Positions 34,660-44,751 of a stretch of 64,000 bases of DNA are shown piece by piece. Origin of the DNA: Siphonobacter sp. SORGH_AS_0500 (GTDB taxonomy: Bacteria > Bacteroidota > Bacteroidia > Cytophagales > Spirosomataceae); NCBI RefSeq assembly GCF_002838835.1, contig NZ_NHPP01000007.1, positions 1 to 64,000 of the forward strand, in the 5' to 3' direction. The position numbers and the translations under genes are program-made. The notes beneath the pieces were generated by a model. The model was not told where the DNA came from. It was given only the letters and a program-made list of their open reading frames with translations, and did not search any database. The stretch's first letter is position 1. Every line of letters begins with the position of its first letter.

Positions 34660-37043
34660 ATGAAAAAAATTCAAAAGAAAATCATACAGTCACGAAAGAA
34701 GAACGTTTCCTCAATCAACTTAAAGCCGAAATTCACTCTTTTTTTGATATTAATTACAAAGAAGCCTTCACTATTTCGGAGTTATGCGATCAGATGGATG
34801 TACGGGGAAAGTCCCTGCGGGAGATTTATCGCCTCATGATCGAAGAGCTCAATGAAGAAGGAAAATTACTTTTCGCTCAAGGTAAGTATCAGGTAGATAC
34901 GGGCTTACGTTACCGCACGGGCCGGGTGGAACACACCAACAAAAATTTTGCGTTTGTTGTGCTGGACGACGCCAAACCCGACGAGCCTGACGTATATGTT
35001 CCAACGGATAACCTGAATTCTGCCATGGATGGCGATCAGGTACGGATTTCGATCTGGAAAGGCAGTAAGCGTTCTGGCTATCGTCCCGAAGGCGAGGTGC
35101 AGGAGGTTCTTCACCGAACCCGGCAGGAAGTTGTAGGAACTTTCGAACAGATGAGTCCAAAATATGGATTCGTTTATCCCGACAATCGCCGGATTTATAC
35201 GAATTTTTTCATTCGAAGTGAAGATTTTAATGGCGTAGAAGACGGTCAGAAAGTAATCGCCGAGATTACTAAATTCCCCGTAGAAGGGCAGCGGGCCGAA
35301 GGTAGGGTTAAAACTGTACTAGGAAATGCGGGTGATAATAACACCGAAATGCACGCAATTCTGGCCGAATTTGGTTTACCCAATGAATTTCCAGAACACA
35401 TCACGGCGGCGGCAGAAGCCATTCCGGAGAAGATCACCCCGAAAGAAGTTAAAAAGCGTCGGGATTTCCGCCCCATTACTACGTTCACGATTGACCCCGC
35501 CGATGCCAAAGATTTCGATGATGCTCTTTCCATTGAGTATCTTGAAAATGGTAATATCCGCGTAGGCGTTCACATTGCCGACGTTACCCATTACATCCAG
35601 CCGGGAACGGAGTTGGAAAAAGAAGCCTACGCCCGAGCTACATCGGTTTACCTGGTTGACCGGACCGTGCCGATGTTACCCGAAAAGCTTTCCAATAACC
35701 TTTGTTCGCTTCGGCCTAATGAAGATAAGCTGACCTTTTCAGCCGTCTTTGAACTCGATGATAAGGCCCGAATTATCAATGAATGGTTTGGCCGAACCAT
35801 CATTCACTCGGATAAACGCTTTAGTTACGAGGAAGCTCAGGAGTTACTGGAAGCTGAATTAACAGAAAGTGAAACGCCTGCCACGCCAGAAGCTACGGAC
35901 AAGCCCAAAGGCCGAAAGAGAAAGGTAGAGGCCACCGTTAATTTCCAGAAAGATTTGCACGTGTTGAATGATCTGGCCAAAACACTACGGGCTGAGCGTT
36001 TCCGTAAAGGAGCGGTCAATTTTGAAACGGTTGAAGTTAAATTCCGTCTGGATGAAAATGGGAAGCCTCTCGATGTATATCAGAAAGTTCGGAAAGACGC
36101 TCACAAGCTAATCGAAGAATTCATGTTGCTGGCCAATAAGCGAGTAGCGGAATTTGTTTTTAATCTCAAGAAAGACGAGCCTCGTAATACGATGGTATAC
36201 CGAATTCACGAAGCTCCCGATAAAGATCGCTTGAAGACCTTTGCGGATTTTGCTCTTCGTTTCGGCTATCAGGTCAATGTAGAGGGGAACATTGCCAGCT
36301 CGCTCAACCGCATGATGACGGCAGTGGAAGGTAAGCCCGAGCAAAACCTAATTGAGAATCTGGCCGTACGAACGATGGCCAAAGCCCGCTATTCGACGGA
36401 AGAGATTGGTCACTTTGGTTTGGCTTTCGCTCACTATTCGCACTTCACCTCTCCCATTCGTCGCTACCCGGATATGATGGCTCACCGTTTGCTTCAACAT
36501 TACCTGGACGGCGGCAATTCAGAAAACCGGAACGAATACGAAGGTCGCTGTAAGCACAGCTCCGAACGCGAGAAAATGGCCGCCGAAGCCGAAAGGGCCA
36601 GTATTAAATACAAACAGGTCGAGTTCATGCAGTCGCATCAGGGCGAAGTCTTCGACGGTATGGTTTCAGGTGTTACCGAGTTTGGTTTATTCGTGGAAAT
36701 CAAAGAAACCGCCAGTGAAGGTATGATTCGCCTGAGTGATTTGAAAGATGATTATTATGATCTGGATGCTGCTAATTTCCGATTAGTAGGTCAGAATTCA
36801 GGACGTATTATCAACTTTGGAGATAACGTTCGGGTGAAGGTAAAAGAAGCCAACTTAAGTCGCCGGATCATTGATCTGGAATTATTAGGCATCTTGACTA
36901 CGGGCGAGTCTCCCCGACTCAAACCCATTCCATCCTCAGGTAACAGGGGTGGGAACCGAGGCGGTGGGAACCGAAATCGTAAGCCTTCCAGCTCTTCGCC
37001 AAGAGATAAAAATCGGAATAGTTCTTCTCGAAAAAAACGCTAA
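34660..37043 (+). CDS. rnr: Ribonuclease R, start region interrupted by a 1-bp deletion
   Basis: 3'-to-5' exoribonuclease of the RNB family, acting on structured RNA. The open frame from 34794 has two cold-shock domains, the RNB catalytic core (FTIDPADAKDFDDALS with its metal-binding Asp), an S1 domain (about residues 660-720 of the restored protein) and a basic Gly/Arg/Lys-rich tail. The frame upstream of 34794 is open and conserved-looking (FFDINYKEAFTISELCDQ) but lacks an ATG. The ATG at 34660 followed by a seven-A run at 34663-34669 becomes in frame if one A is added, giving MKKNSKENHTVTKEERF and 794 residues. Confidence 0.93.
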
Positions 37044-37062
37044 TTACTAAATAATGATTATT

Positions 37063-37095
37063 AAGAACCGGGTCGATAAGATCTGGTTCTTTTTG
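37063..37095 (+). terminator. Terminator of rnr
   Basis: Stem AAGAACCGG with CTGGTTCTT (one mismatch), followed by TTTT, 20 bp past the stop. Confidence 0.8.
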
Positions 37096-37624
37096 TTTAG
37101 AAGATGAGCGATGCACCCAAAATGATATTCTACTAAACAGAGAGTCCATTACCTCTTCTTTTGAACGAAGGAATAGATATTGGCTTTTAAGATTGATAAT
37201 GATACCTCATGACCCCATAAGTTAAAAGAAGGCAATAAGGTCCTTCGCTTCGCTCTGGATGACAGGCCTTGAGGATATGATGTACCCAACAGGTGTGCGA
37301 TAATTATAAATACCAACCAGTGTCCCCGAATTTCATCCGGATCCATCCAGACCGGGGAAGTAACATTCAAAGAAATCTTCCCAAGGCCAAGTAAGCTCTA
37401 CACCCGCTCGAACGAAGGGAAAAGCCTACTTACTTTTATTTGAATTTCATTGACAGATTGTCTCTAAGGTATTTGTATGATTATCAAATAATTAATAAAC
37501 GCAAACCGAAGCTTTTACCGGTTATTAATAAATTTTTTGTAACTTAAATCGTTTAAAATACACGACTGCTCTATACTTCGGTATACGCTTCATACTGCAT
37601 TTACTCTAAAGGCCTCTGTACTCT
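37096..37624. other. Long intergenic gap with dispersed repeat copy B
   Basis: Contains the repeat at 37201-37266, then an AT-rich stretch (37460-37560) before the DUF4175 start. No RNA gene or coding frame is supported; a 73-codon minus-strand frame covers the repeat itself. Confidence 0.5.
37201..37266. repeat. Dispersed intergenic repeat, copy B
   Basis: Shares with 27366-27430 the order ACCTCATGACC, a 20-bp variable middle, then AAGGTCCTTCGCTTCGCTCT and GGATGA. Estimated by eye at about 85 percent identity. Confidence 0.7.
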
Positions 37625-40600
37625 ATGCAACACTCTCCAATCTCTACTCTATTAGGGCAACTGGACGAATACAAGCGAAAGTTTTATACCAACTTGCTGT
37701 TAAAGGGTATTCTCTTTTCGGCAGCCGTGGTGCTTTCGGCTTATTTGCTTTTGAATACCCTTGAATATTTCGGCCATTTCGGCACGATCTTCCGCACGGT
37801 TCTTTTCTTTGGTTTTGTTGCCGTCTTTCTGTTTTCCATCATCTTCTGGGTAATCAAACCATTGGTGTATTTATACGGAAAACAGAAGCCCCTTTCCAAT
37901 GAACAAGCCGCTCAGCAGATTGGACGTTTTTTCCCGGAAGTGGGTGATCGATTACTAAACACGCTTCAACTCGTTGGACTAAATCATAACCAGAACGAGT
38001 TAATCCTGGCTTCTATTGAGCAGAAGTCACAGCAACTGACGCTGGTCAAATTTGCGGATGCGGTTAAGCTCAATGAGAATAAAAAATACATCAAGTTCGT
38101 AGCCATACCGGCTTTGGTCATAGCAGCCATTCTCCTGATCTGGCCGCAGTTTTTTACCAAATCCACGACGCGGATTGTCTATTTCACCAATGAATTTGCG
38201 GAAGAGGCTCCCTTTACTTTCCTGCTTGAAAACAAAGAATTACAAGCTTTTAGAAACGAGGACTATACCGTCCAATTAAGGCTTCAGGGCGAAGCCATTC
38301 CCGAAGCCGTGTATCTGACTTTCGAAGGACGACGCTTCAAGATGGAATCGACCGATCAGCGGCATTACCAATACACCTTCCGCAAAGTGCAACAGGATAT
38401 TGATTTTAAGTTTGAGGCAGCGGGTTATACCTCTCATGCGTACGAAATTGATCTCATTGCCCGACCTAATCTGACAGGCTTTGCGGTGAACCTCCATTAC
38501 CCGGCTTATCTTAGTAAACCTACTGAATCCGTAGAAAACACGGGCAACCTTTCCGTTCCTGAAGGAACCCGCATTGAATGGGAATTTGACGCGTCTGAAA
38601 CAGATGCCGTTAACCTGGCTTTTGAAGGAGAAACTGGACAACAGACTGCGAAAAAGGCCATGATTGGAGGATTTTCTTTTGCTAAACAAGCTCGTAAATC
38701 CGGCGAGTATCAGGTTTTTCTGAAAAATAAATACGCTAACAATCGCGAGCCGGTTAGCTTCTTTCTGAACGTAATTCCCGATAAGTATCCTACCATTTCA
38801 CTCGAACAATACCGCGATTCTACTTTATATAACTATCTGGTGTTAGGTGGAAACATTGGGGATGACTATGGGGTATCGAATCTCAAACTTTTTTATCGCA
38901 TCCAGCGGGAAGGCAAGCCTGAGCCTAAAGCATATGCTTCTCTGGGTATTCCCTTCTCTAAAGGCCAAACCATTCAGAGTTTTTATTACCAATGGTCTAC
39001 TGATAGTCTTAAACTGGCCCCGGGCGATAAGATTGAATACTTCGTTCAGGTATGGGATAATGATGGCGTCAATGGAGCAAAAGCAGCCAAGACGGGCGTA
39101 ATGAACTATTCCATCCCTTCTAAAAAAGCGATTGACAAAGAAATTGAACAGGCTATTGATAAAACCGAGCATCAGATGGACCGCTCTTTGAGTAAAGCCC
39201 AGCAACTCAAAAAGGAACTCGAAGCTCTGGAAACTCGCCTGAAGAACAAACGTGATCTGGATTATCAGGATAAAAAACAGGTAGAAGAACTGCTGAAAAA
39301 GCGGCAGGAACTACAGGATGAAATCCGGCAGTTACAGGAATTGAACCAAAGCTTAACCGAAAAGCAGCAACGTTTCAGTGAACAGAAACCCGAGTTAGCC
39401 AAGAAGTTTGAGCAGCTCCAGAAGCTCATGAATGAGTTAATGAAAAACGACTCGGATAAACTCTATGAGCAGCTTAAGGAAATGCTGGAAAAAAATCAGG
39501 ACGAACGCATGCTGGACTTGCTGGATCGCCTGAAGTCAAAGGAGCGTAATGCCGAGAAAGATCTGGATCGGGCGATGCAGTTATTCAAGCGTCTGCAACG
39601 CGAACAAAAGCTGGATAAGTCTATCGAAGAGTTAAAAAAACTGGCTAAAAATCAGGAACAATTAGCTCAGAAAACGGATCCGGGTAAAGATCAGAAATTA
39701 GATAAAAATCAGCCGAACGATTCAACTAATAAGGACTCTAAGGATCCTAAAAATGGGAAGAACGAAACGGATTCCTTGAAAAATCAGAACACCGACCAGA
39801 AAGATCAGGATTCTAAAGAGAGTCAAAAGGCCGATGAAAATGCCTCTCCTCTTCAGCAGGAACAGCAGAAACTACAGGATGAGATGAAGAATGTCAAGGA
39901 AGAGCTGAAGCAGGTGGAAGAACTAAATAAAGAGCTCAAAGACATGGAAAACATGGATATGGGCAAGCAAGAGCAGGAAGACATCTCCAAACAGCAGGAA
40001 CAGAGCATGCAGGATATGAAGCAGGGCAATCAGAAATCAGCCGCTAAAAAGCAGAAGCAGGCCGCCCAGCAAATGCAGAAACTGGCTCAGAAACTGTCGG
40101 AGATGAAACAGGAAGCGGAGATGGAAGAGAATCAGGAAAATATGGATCACCTACGGGATATTCTGGAAAATCTGGTTCACCTGAGTTTTGACCAGGAACG
40201 CTTAATGAAGGAGTTCCGGGGCATTCAACTGGCTGATCCTCGCTTCGTAAAACTGGCTCAGGAGCAAATCAAAATGCAGGATGATGCCAAGATCATTGAA
40301 GACAGTTTATACTCCCTGGCGAAACGCGTCATGCAAATTGAAGCATTTGTTACCCGCGAAGTAGGCAGTATGAAGAAAAACATGGACGATGCTGCCAAGT
40401 CGATCCGTGAGCGGAAACTGTCACAAGCCACCGCTCGCCAGCAATTTGCCATGACGAACATGAATAACCTGGCCCTGATGCTCTCGGACGTGCTCAAGCA
40501 AATGCAGGATAATGCCATGAATATGATGGCTTCCGGCAAAGGAAAAGGCAAAAAACAAAAAGGCAACGCCCCCGGCATGAGTAAACAGCAGGAGAAAATG

Positions 40601-41080
40601 AATCAACAAATGCAGCAGATGCAGCAGGGTGGTAATAAACAGGGTCGACAATTCTCCGAGCAAATGGCACAGATGGCCGCTCAGCAGGCGGCTATTCGCA
40701 AACAATTGCAGGAAGCTATGGAACGGCTGAAAGGAACAGAAGCAGGTAAGAAATTGCAAAACGAAGCGAATGATCTTATGAAAAAGATGGATCAGACGGA
40801 AGAAGATTTGGTTAATAAGCGGCTTACTCCAAATACCATTAACCGTAATAAGGATATTCTGACCCGCTTACTGGAGTCTGAAAAGGCGATTCAGCAACAG
40901 GAAGAGGACGAAAAAAGGAAATCAGAAACGGCAAAACCCCTTCCTCCCAAAGTCCCCCCTGCCTTTGAACAGTACGTAAAGGAGAAGCAAAAGCAGACCG
41001 AGTTATTACGAACGGTTCCGCCCTCTCTGGCTCCGTTCTATAAAAAGGAAGTGGATCAGTACTTTAAAAAACTTCGTTAA
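37625..41080 (+). CDS. DUF4175 family membrane protein with extended coiled coil
   Basis: A 1151-residue DUF4175 protein. Three hydrophobic helices (about 24-46, 56-80 and 155-172) anchor it; beta-rich region follows to about 500; then from about 500 to the end it is an almost continuous Gln/Lys/Glu/Met-rich coiled coil with low-complexity stretches (KNQEQLAQK, MDMGKQEQED, QMQQMQQGG). The protein resembles a long structural coiled-coil rod; its function is not established. Monocistronic with a 581-bp gap before it and a terminator after. Confidence 0.85.
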   Translation: MQHSPISTLLGQLDEYKRKFYTNLLLKGILFSAAVVLSAYLLLNTLEYFGHFGTIFRTVLFFGFVAVFLFSIIFWVIKPLVYLYGKQKPLSNEQAAQQIGRFFPEVGDRLLNTLQLVGLNHNQNELILASIEQKSQQLTLVKFADAVKLNENKKYIKFVAIPALVIAAILLIWPQFFTKSTTRIVYFTNEFAEEAPFTFLLENKELQAFRNEDYTVQLRLQGEAIPEAVYLTFEGRRFKMESTDQRHYQYTFRKVQQDIDFKFEAAGYTSHAYEIDLIARPNLTGFAVNLHYPAYLSKPTESVENTGNLSVPEGTRIEWEFDASETDAVNLAFEGETGQQTAKKAMIGGFSFAKQARKSGEYQVFLKNKYANNREPVSFFLNVIPDKYPTISLEQYRDSTLYNYLVLGGNIGDDYGVSNLKLFYRIQREGKPEPKAYASLGIPFSKGQTIQSFYYQWSTDSLKLAPGDKIEYFVQVWDNDGVNGAKAAKTGVMNYSIPSKKAIDKEIEQAIDKTEHQMDRSLSKAQQLKKELEALETRLKNKRDLDYQDKKQVEELLKKRQELQDEIRQLQELNQSLTEKQQRFSEQKPELAKKFEQLQKLMNELMKNDSDKLYEQLKEMLEKNQDERMLDLLDRLKSKERNAEKDLDRAMQLFKRLQREQKLDKSIEELKKLAKNQEQLAQKTDPGKDQKLDKNQPNDSTNKDSKDPKNGKNETDSLKNQNTDQKDQDSKESQKADENASPLQQEQQKLQDEMKNVKEELKQVEELNKELKDMENMDMGKQEQEDISKQQEQSMQDMKQGNQKSAAKKQKQAAQQMQKLAQKLSEMKQEAEMEENQENMDHLRDILENLVHLSFDQERLMKEFRGIQLADPRFVKLAQEQIKMQDDAKIIEDSLYSLAKRVMQIEAFVTREVGSMKKNMDDAAKSIRERKLSQATARQQFAMTNMNNLALMLSDVLKQMQDNAMNMMASGKGKGKKQKGNAPGMSKQQEKMNQQMQQMQQGGNKQGRQFSEQMAQMAAQQAAIRKQLQEAMERLKGTEAGKKLQNEANDLMKKMDQTEEDLVNKRLTPNTINRNKDILTRLLESEKAIQQQEEDEKRKSETAKPLPPKVPPAFEQYVKEKQKQTELLRTVPPSLAPFYKKEVDQYFKKLR

Positions 41081-41088
41081 TCCTACTG

Positions 41089-41117
41089 AAAGCTGAATCG
41101 AAAGGTTCAGCTTTTTT
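41089..41117 (+). terminator. Terminator of the DUF4175 gene
   Basis: Nine-base perfect stem AAAGCTGAA (41089-41097) with TTCAGCTTT (41106-41114), followed by TTT. Confidence 0.85.
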
Positions 41118-41189
41118 CTTGCTTCAGGTTTATGATTGCTGTGATTGTTAGATTGCAGCACCAGCTTGTACGTTATTAATAGTCAGGTC

Positions 41190-41250
41190 GTTAGTTATGC
41201 ACGATCTTATCCACCGGGTTTTCCACAGAGTTATCCACCGTTTCATTTTC
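41190..41250. other. Cluster of three DnaA-box-like sites upstream of ybeY
   Basis: TTATCCACC occurs twice (near 41209 and 41231) with TTTTCCACA between, all in the same orientation. This resembles a small satellite of the main DnaA-box cluster at 46.36-46.94 kb. Confidence 0.4.
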
Positions 41251-41277
41251 AGGCTTCTATCCTACTTGAATTCGCCT

Positions 41278-41285
41278 TATCTTTG
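41278..41285 (+). promoter_or_regulatory. -7 element of the ybeY promoter
   Basis: TATCTTTG matches TAnnTTTG and lies 21 bp before the ybeY ATG. The -33 position is TTTTC-like rather than TTG, so support is partial. Confidence 0.45.
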
Positions 41286-41306
41286 TGATTCTCAATTTGT
41301 TTCTGA

Positions 41307-41723
41307 ATGATTCGCTATTTCATAGAGGACGTAGAATTTAAAGTCCCATTTCCACAAAAAACTCGTCGCTGGCTTAACACGGTTGCCTTGGCTGAAGGAT
41401 TTAAAATCCATGAGTTAAATTATATTTTCTGCTCTGACGAGTATCTACACAAGATCAATATTGAGTATCTGGATCATGATACGTATACAGATATCATTAC
41501 GTTTGATAACTCAGAAGAAGAGAGTCTATTAAGCGGAGATATTTTTGTAAGCGTGGAACGAGTTGAAGACAATGCCCGTTCACTCAATACTCTTTTTTAC
41601 GACGAGCTTTGTCGGGTACTCGTGCATGGCGTCTTACACCTTTCGGGGTATCTGGATAAGACGGATGAAGAGGAAGCTGAAATGCGTCGTTTAGAGTCTC
41701 ACTATCTGGCTTTAAGACCTTAA
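41307..41723 (+). CDS. ybeY: Endoribonuclease YbeY (rRNA maturation factor)
   Basis: A 138-residue YbeY, a zinc endoribonuclease required for 16S rRNA 3' maturation and ribosome quality control. The H-x3-H motif is seen in LVHGVLHLSGYLDKTD; the third ligand, usually His after GyD, is replaced here by Asp (YLDKTD), a pattern known in this phylum. Its neighbour mnmG is another RNA-maturation gene. Confidence 0.93.
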   Translation: MIRYFIEDVEFKVPFPQKTRRWLNTVALAEGFKIHELNYIFCSDEYLHKINIEYLDHDTYTDIITFDNSEEESLLSGDIFVSVERVEDNARSLNTLFYDELCRVLVHGVLHLSGYLDKTDEEEAEMRRLESHYLALRP

Positions 41724-41724
41724 T

Positions 41725-41778
41725 ATTTTCACGTGAAACATTACTTTTTGATAAAAAAATAAGTTTCCACGTGAAACA
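41725..41778. promoter_or_regulatory. Two parS-like ParB-binding sites upstream of mnmG
   Basis: ATTTTCACGTGAAACA at 41725-41740 and GTTTCCACGTGAAACA at 41763-41778 each match the parS consensus TGTTnCACGTGAAACA at 14 of 16 positions; the right half CACGTGAAACA is perfect in both. They are in tandem, 38 bp apart, between ybeY and mnmG. parS sites usually cluster near oriC, and mnmG (gidA) is a classical oriC neighbour. Confidence 0.6.
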
Positions 41779-41861
41779 TTCAAAAATTACAAAAATTCAC
41801 ACAGCCCTAACGTTTACTCATACAAAGCACTAAGTACTGAAAATGAGTAACATACAAAAAG

Positions 41862-43724
41862 ATGTTTAACGAGTACGATGTCATAGTAGTGGGAGCCGGC
41901 CATGCCGGATGTGAAGCGGCTCATGCGGCGGCTCAAATGGGATCGAAGGTATTGCTCATTACGATGAACATGAATACCATTGCCCAGATGTCCTGCAACC
42001 CAGCCATGGGTGGAGTAGCCAAAGGTCAGATTGTGCGGGAGGTAGATGCCCTCGGGGGTATGTCAGGTATTATCTCTGATAAAACCATGATTCAGTTCCG
42101 CATGCTCAACCGTTCGAAAGGTCCAGCCATGTGGTCTCCCCGATGCCAATCCGACCGGATGCGTTTTGCGGAAGAATGGCGTCTGGCTTTGGAACAAAAT
42201 AAAAACGTCGATTTCTGGCAGGAAATGGTTTCAGGACTTCTGGTGGAAGAGGGTAAAGTAACCGGCGTTCGCACCCAGCTCGGTATTGAAATCAAATCCA
42301 AATCTGTCGTACTAACCAACGGAACATTCCTGAATGGATTAATTCATATTGGTGAAAAACAGTTTGGAGGAGGACGTACCGCTGAACGAGCAGCGACTGG
42401 CATTACGGAACAACTCGTTCAATTAGGTTTTGAAGCCGGACGAATGAAAACCGGAACGCCGCCACGCGTGGATGCTCGCAGTCTGGATTATTCTAAAATG
42501 GAAGAACAACTGGGAGATGAGCTACCCGGTAAATTTTCTTACCTGGATACGCCCGTATTGCAAGAACAACGCAGTTGCTGGATTACGTATACCAATCACG
42601 AAGTCCACGAAATTCTGCGGACTGGGTTTGAGAAATCGCCCATGTTTGCGGGTCGGATTAAAGGATTAGGTCCTCGCTACTGCCCTTCCGTCGAAGATAA
42701 AATCAACCGTTTTGCGGATAAAGATCGTCACCAGATTTTCGTAGAACCTGAAGGATGGAATACCGTTGAAGTGTACGTCAATGGGTTTTCAACGTCACTG
42801 CCTGAAGATGTACAGTATGCTGCTTTGAAAAAAATTCCCGGCTTTGAACAGGTACGTATGTTCCGCCCGGGGTATGCTATTGAGTATGACTTCTTCCCTC
42901 CAACCCAGTTAAAGTCTACGCTGGAGACCCAACTGATTCAGGGGTTATTCTTTGCCGGACAGATTAATGGAACGACAGGTTATGAAGAAGCCGCTTGCCA
43001 GGGACTCATGGCAGGTATCAATGCACACAATCAAGTTCACGGAAAAGAGCCTTTTGTATTGCATCGCTCAGAGGCTTACATCGGGGTTTTAATCGATGAC
43101 CTGATTAATAAAGGTACGGAAGAACCCTACCGGATGTTTACTTCCCGGGCCGAATACAGAACCCTGCTTCGTCAGGATAATGCGGATCTTCGCTTAACTG
43201 AAAAAGGCTATCAACTGGGGCTGGCTTCGGAAGAACGCTACCAAAAGGTGCAGGAAAAGCGGATGATGACCGCCCGATTGATCGATGACCTCAAAAAAAT
43301 GAAGGTTACTCCCGAAGAGGCAAATGTGGGTCTGGAGCGTCAGAACTCAGCTTTATTGCGGGAAAAAACCAATTTATACCAACTTTTAAAGCGTCCAGAA
43401 TTGGATATTCACGGACTTCTTGACCTGAGCACTGCTACAGCGGAACTACGGAGCCTATATTCAGACGAAATTCTGGAGCAGGCGGAGATCAATGTGAAGT
43501 ATGAGGACTACATGGAACGGGAGCGAAGTCAGGTGGAAAAACTGAGTCGCCTTGAAAATCTGGTCATTCATCCTAACTTCGACTATAGCAAACTGACGGC
43601 CTTATCTATTGAAAGTCGGCAGAAGTTAACCCGTATTCGTCCCGAAACGCTGGGCCAGGCTTCCCGCATCAGTGGGGTATCTCCCTCGGATATTTCAATC
43701 CTGATGGTGCATCTGGGCCGATAA
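41862..43724 (+). CDS. mnmG: tRNA uridine 5-carboxymethylaminomethyl modification enzyme MnmG (GidA)
   Basis: FAD enzyme that, with MnmE, makes cmnm5U34 in tRNA. The 620-residue protein starts with the FAD-binding [10 protein letters not shown] (11-20), holds the Cys-containing [16 protein letters not shown] segment and [32 protein letters not shown] and [20 protein letters not shown] landmarks, and ends with the MnmE-binding helical domain (ending [18 protein letters not shown]). Full length and intact. Confidence 0.97.
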   Translation: MFNEYDVIVVGAGHAGCEAAHAAAQMGSKVLLITMNMNTIAQMSCNPAMGGVAKGQIVREVDALGGMSGIISDKTMIQFRMLNRSKGPAMWSPRCQSDRMRFAEEWRLALEQNKNVDFWQEMVSGLLVEEGKVTGVRTQLGIEIKSKSVVLTNGTFLNGLIHIGEKQFGGGRTAERAATGITEQLVQLGFEAGRMKTGTPPRVDARSLDYSKMEEQLGDELPGKFSYLDTPVLQEQRSCWITYTNHEVHEILRTGFEKSPMFAGRIKGLGPRYCPSVEDKINRFADKDRHQIFVEPEGWNTVEVYVNGFSTSLPEDVQYAALKKIPGFEQVRMFRPGYAIEYDFFPPTQLKSTLETQLIQGLFFAGQINGTTGYEEAACQGLMAGINAHNQVHGKEPFVLHRSEAYIGVLIDDLINKGTEEPYRMFTSRAEYRTLLRQDNADLRLTEKGYQLGLASEERYQKVQEKRMMTARLIDDLKKMKVTPEEANVGLERQNSALLREKTNLYQLLKRPELDIHGLLDLSTATAELRSLYSDEILEQAEINVKYEDYMERERSQVEKLSRLENLVIHPNFDYSKLTALSIESRQKLTRIRPETLGQASRISGVSPSDISILMVHLGR

Positions 43725-43743
43725 CCATCCAGACTTTCTTATG

Positions 43744-43774
43744 AAAACCCCTTCCTCCGCGAAGGGGTTTTTTA
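43744..43774 (+). terminator. Terminator of mnmG
   Basis: Eleven-base perfect stem AAAACCCCTTC (43744-43754) with GAAGGGGTTTT (43761-43771), followed by TT. Confidence 0.85.
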
Positions 43775-43860
43775 TTAGCCTTAAGCATATTTAACGAAGT
43801 CATGAAAGATGCTCGACCGATATGCTCAGGGAATCAAAACTCATCGGCTATTTTTGAAGC

Positions 43861-44751
43861 ATGAAAATGGAAACCCTCAGTTGCTGCCCAGTGTGCAAAG
43901 GGGAGCGACGTACCCCCTACCTGGTTTGCAAGGATTATACTGTTAGTCAGGAAGAATTCACACTGGAGCAATGCCAGTCCTGCGGCTTTGTTTTTACAAA
44001 TCCACGTCCCGCAGAAAATGAAATTGGAGCCTATTACCAATCGACCGATTATATCTCTCACAGTAATACCAAACAGGGATTAGTCGCCAAAGCTTATCAC
44101 AGTGTTCGGAAGATTACGCTTCAAAACAAGCTCAAACTGGTCAATGAATTAAGCCCTAAAAAAGGTCGCTTACTCGATGTGGGTTGCGGCACGGGCATGT
44201 TTCTATCAGTATGTAAAGAGGACGGCTGGCAAGTAGCAGGCATTGAACCCGACGCCGGAGCCCGCCAAATTGCAGTCGAACAAACGGCTGAACATATTCA
44301 GTCTTCCATTCTCGAAAGTTATGCAGGGGAGACCTTTCAGATGATTACGATGTGGCATGTGTTAGAGCACATTCATCAACTCGATGCAACCCTAAACTGG
44401 CTGAAAGATCGGGTAGCGAATCAGGGTCATCTGGTCATTGCGGTTCCCAATTTGCAGTCTTTCGATGCTCAGGAATACGGTAAATACTGGGCCGCTTACG
44501 ACGTACCCCGCCACCTGTATCACTTCTCACAAAAGGCCATTCAACAATTAGTATCAGAAAAAGGATTTACACTGACGCAAACCTTACCCATGCCTTTCGA
44601 TTCGTTTTACGTGAGTATGCTCAGCACGAAATACCGGGATGGTAAAATCAATTATGTGGAAGCCGTACGGAAAGGGCTTCGCTCGAATCAGTGGGCCAAA
44701 AGCCATCAGAACAATTACTCCAGCCTTATTTATGTATTCAAAAAAGCGTAA
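43861..44751 (+). CDS. Class I SAM-dependent methyltransferase with zinc-ribbon N-terminus
   Basis: A 296-residue methyltransferase of the Methyltransf_23 type. The N-terminus has two CxxC pairs (CPVC at about 8-11 and CQSCGFVFTNPRP at about 38-41) forming a zinc-ribbon; the SAM motif is LLDVGCGTGMFLSV, followed by MWHVLEHIHQLD. Such proteins often act in surface-sugar or lipid biosynthesis; no substrate can be named. A TATTTTTG element lies only 4 bp before the ATG (43849-43856), hinting at a leaderless mRNA. Confidence 0.9.
   Translation: MKMETLSCCPVCKGERRTPYLVCKDYTVSQEEFTLEQCQSCGFVFTNPRPAENEIGAYYQSTDYISHSNTKQGLVAKAYHSVRKITLQNKLKLVNELSPKKGRLLDVGCGTGMFLSVCKEDGWQVAGIEPDAGARQIAVEQTAEHIQSSILESYAGETFQMITMWHVLEHIHQLDATLNWLKDRVANQGHLVIAVPNLQSFDAQEYGKYWAAYDVPRHLYHFSQKAIQQLVSEKGFTLTQTLPMPFDSFYVSMLSTKYRDGKINYVEAVRKGLRSNQWAKSHQNNYSSLIYVFKKA

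Noticed and set aside
37149..37370. 73-codon minus-strand frame
   Set aside because: It is made of the dispersed intergenic repeat, so its coding look is not meaningful.
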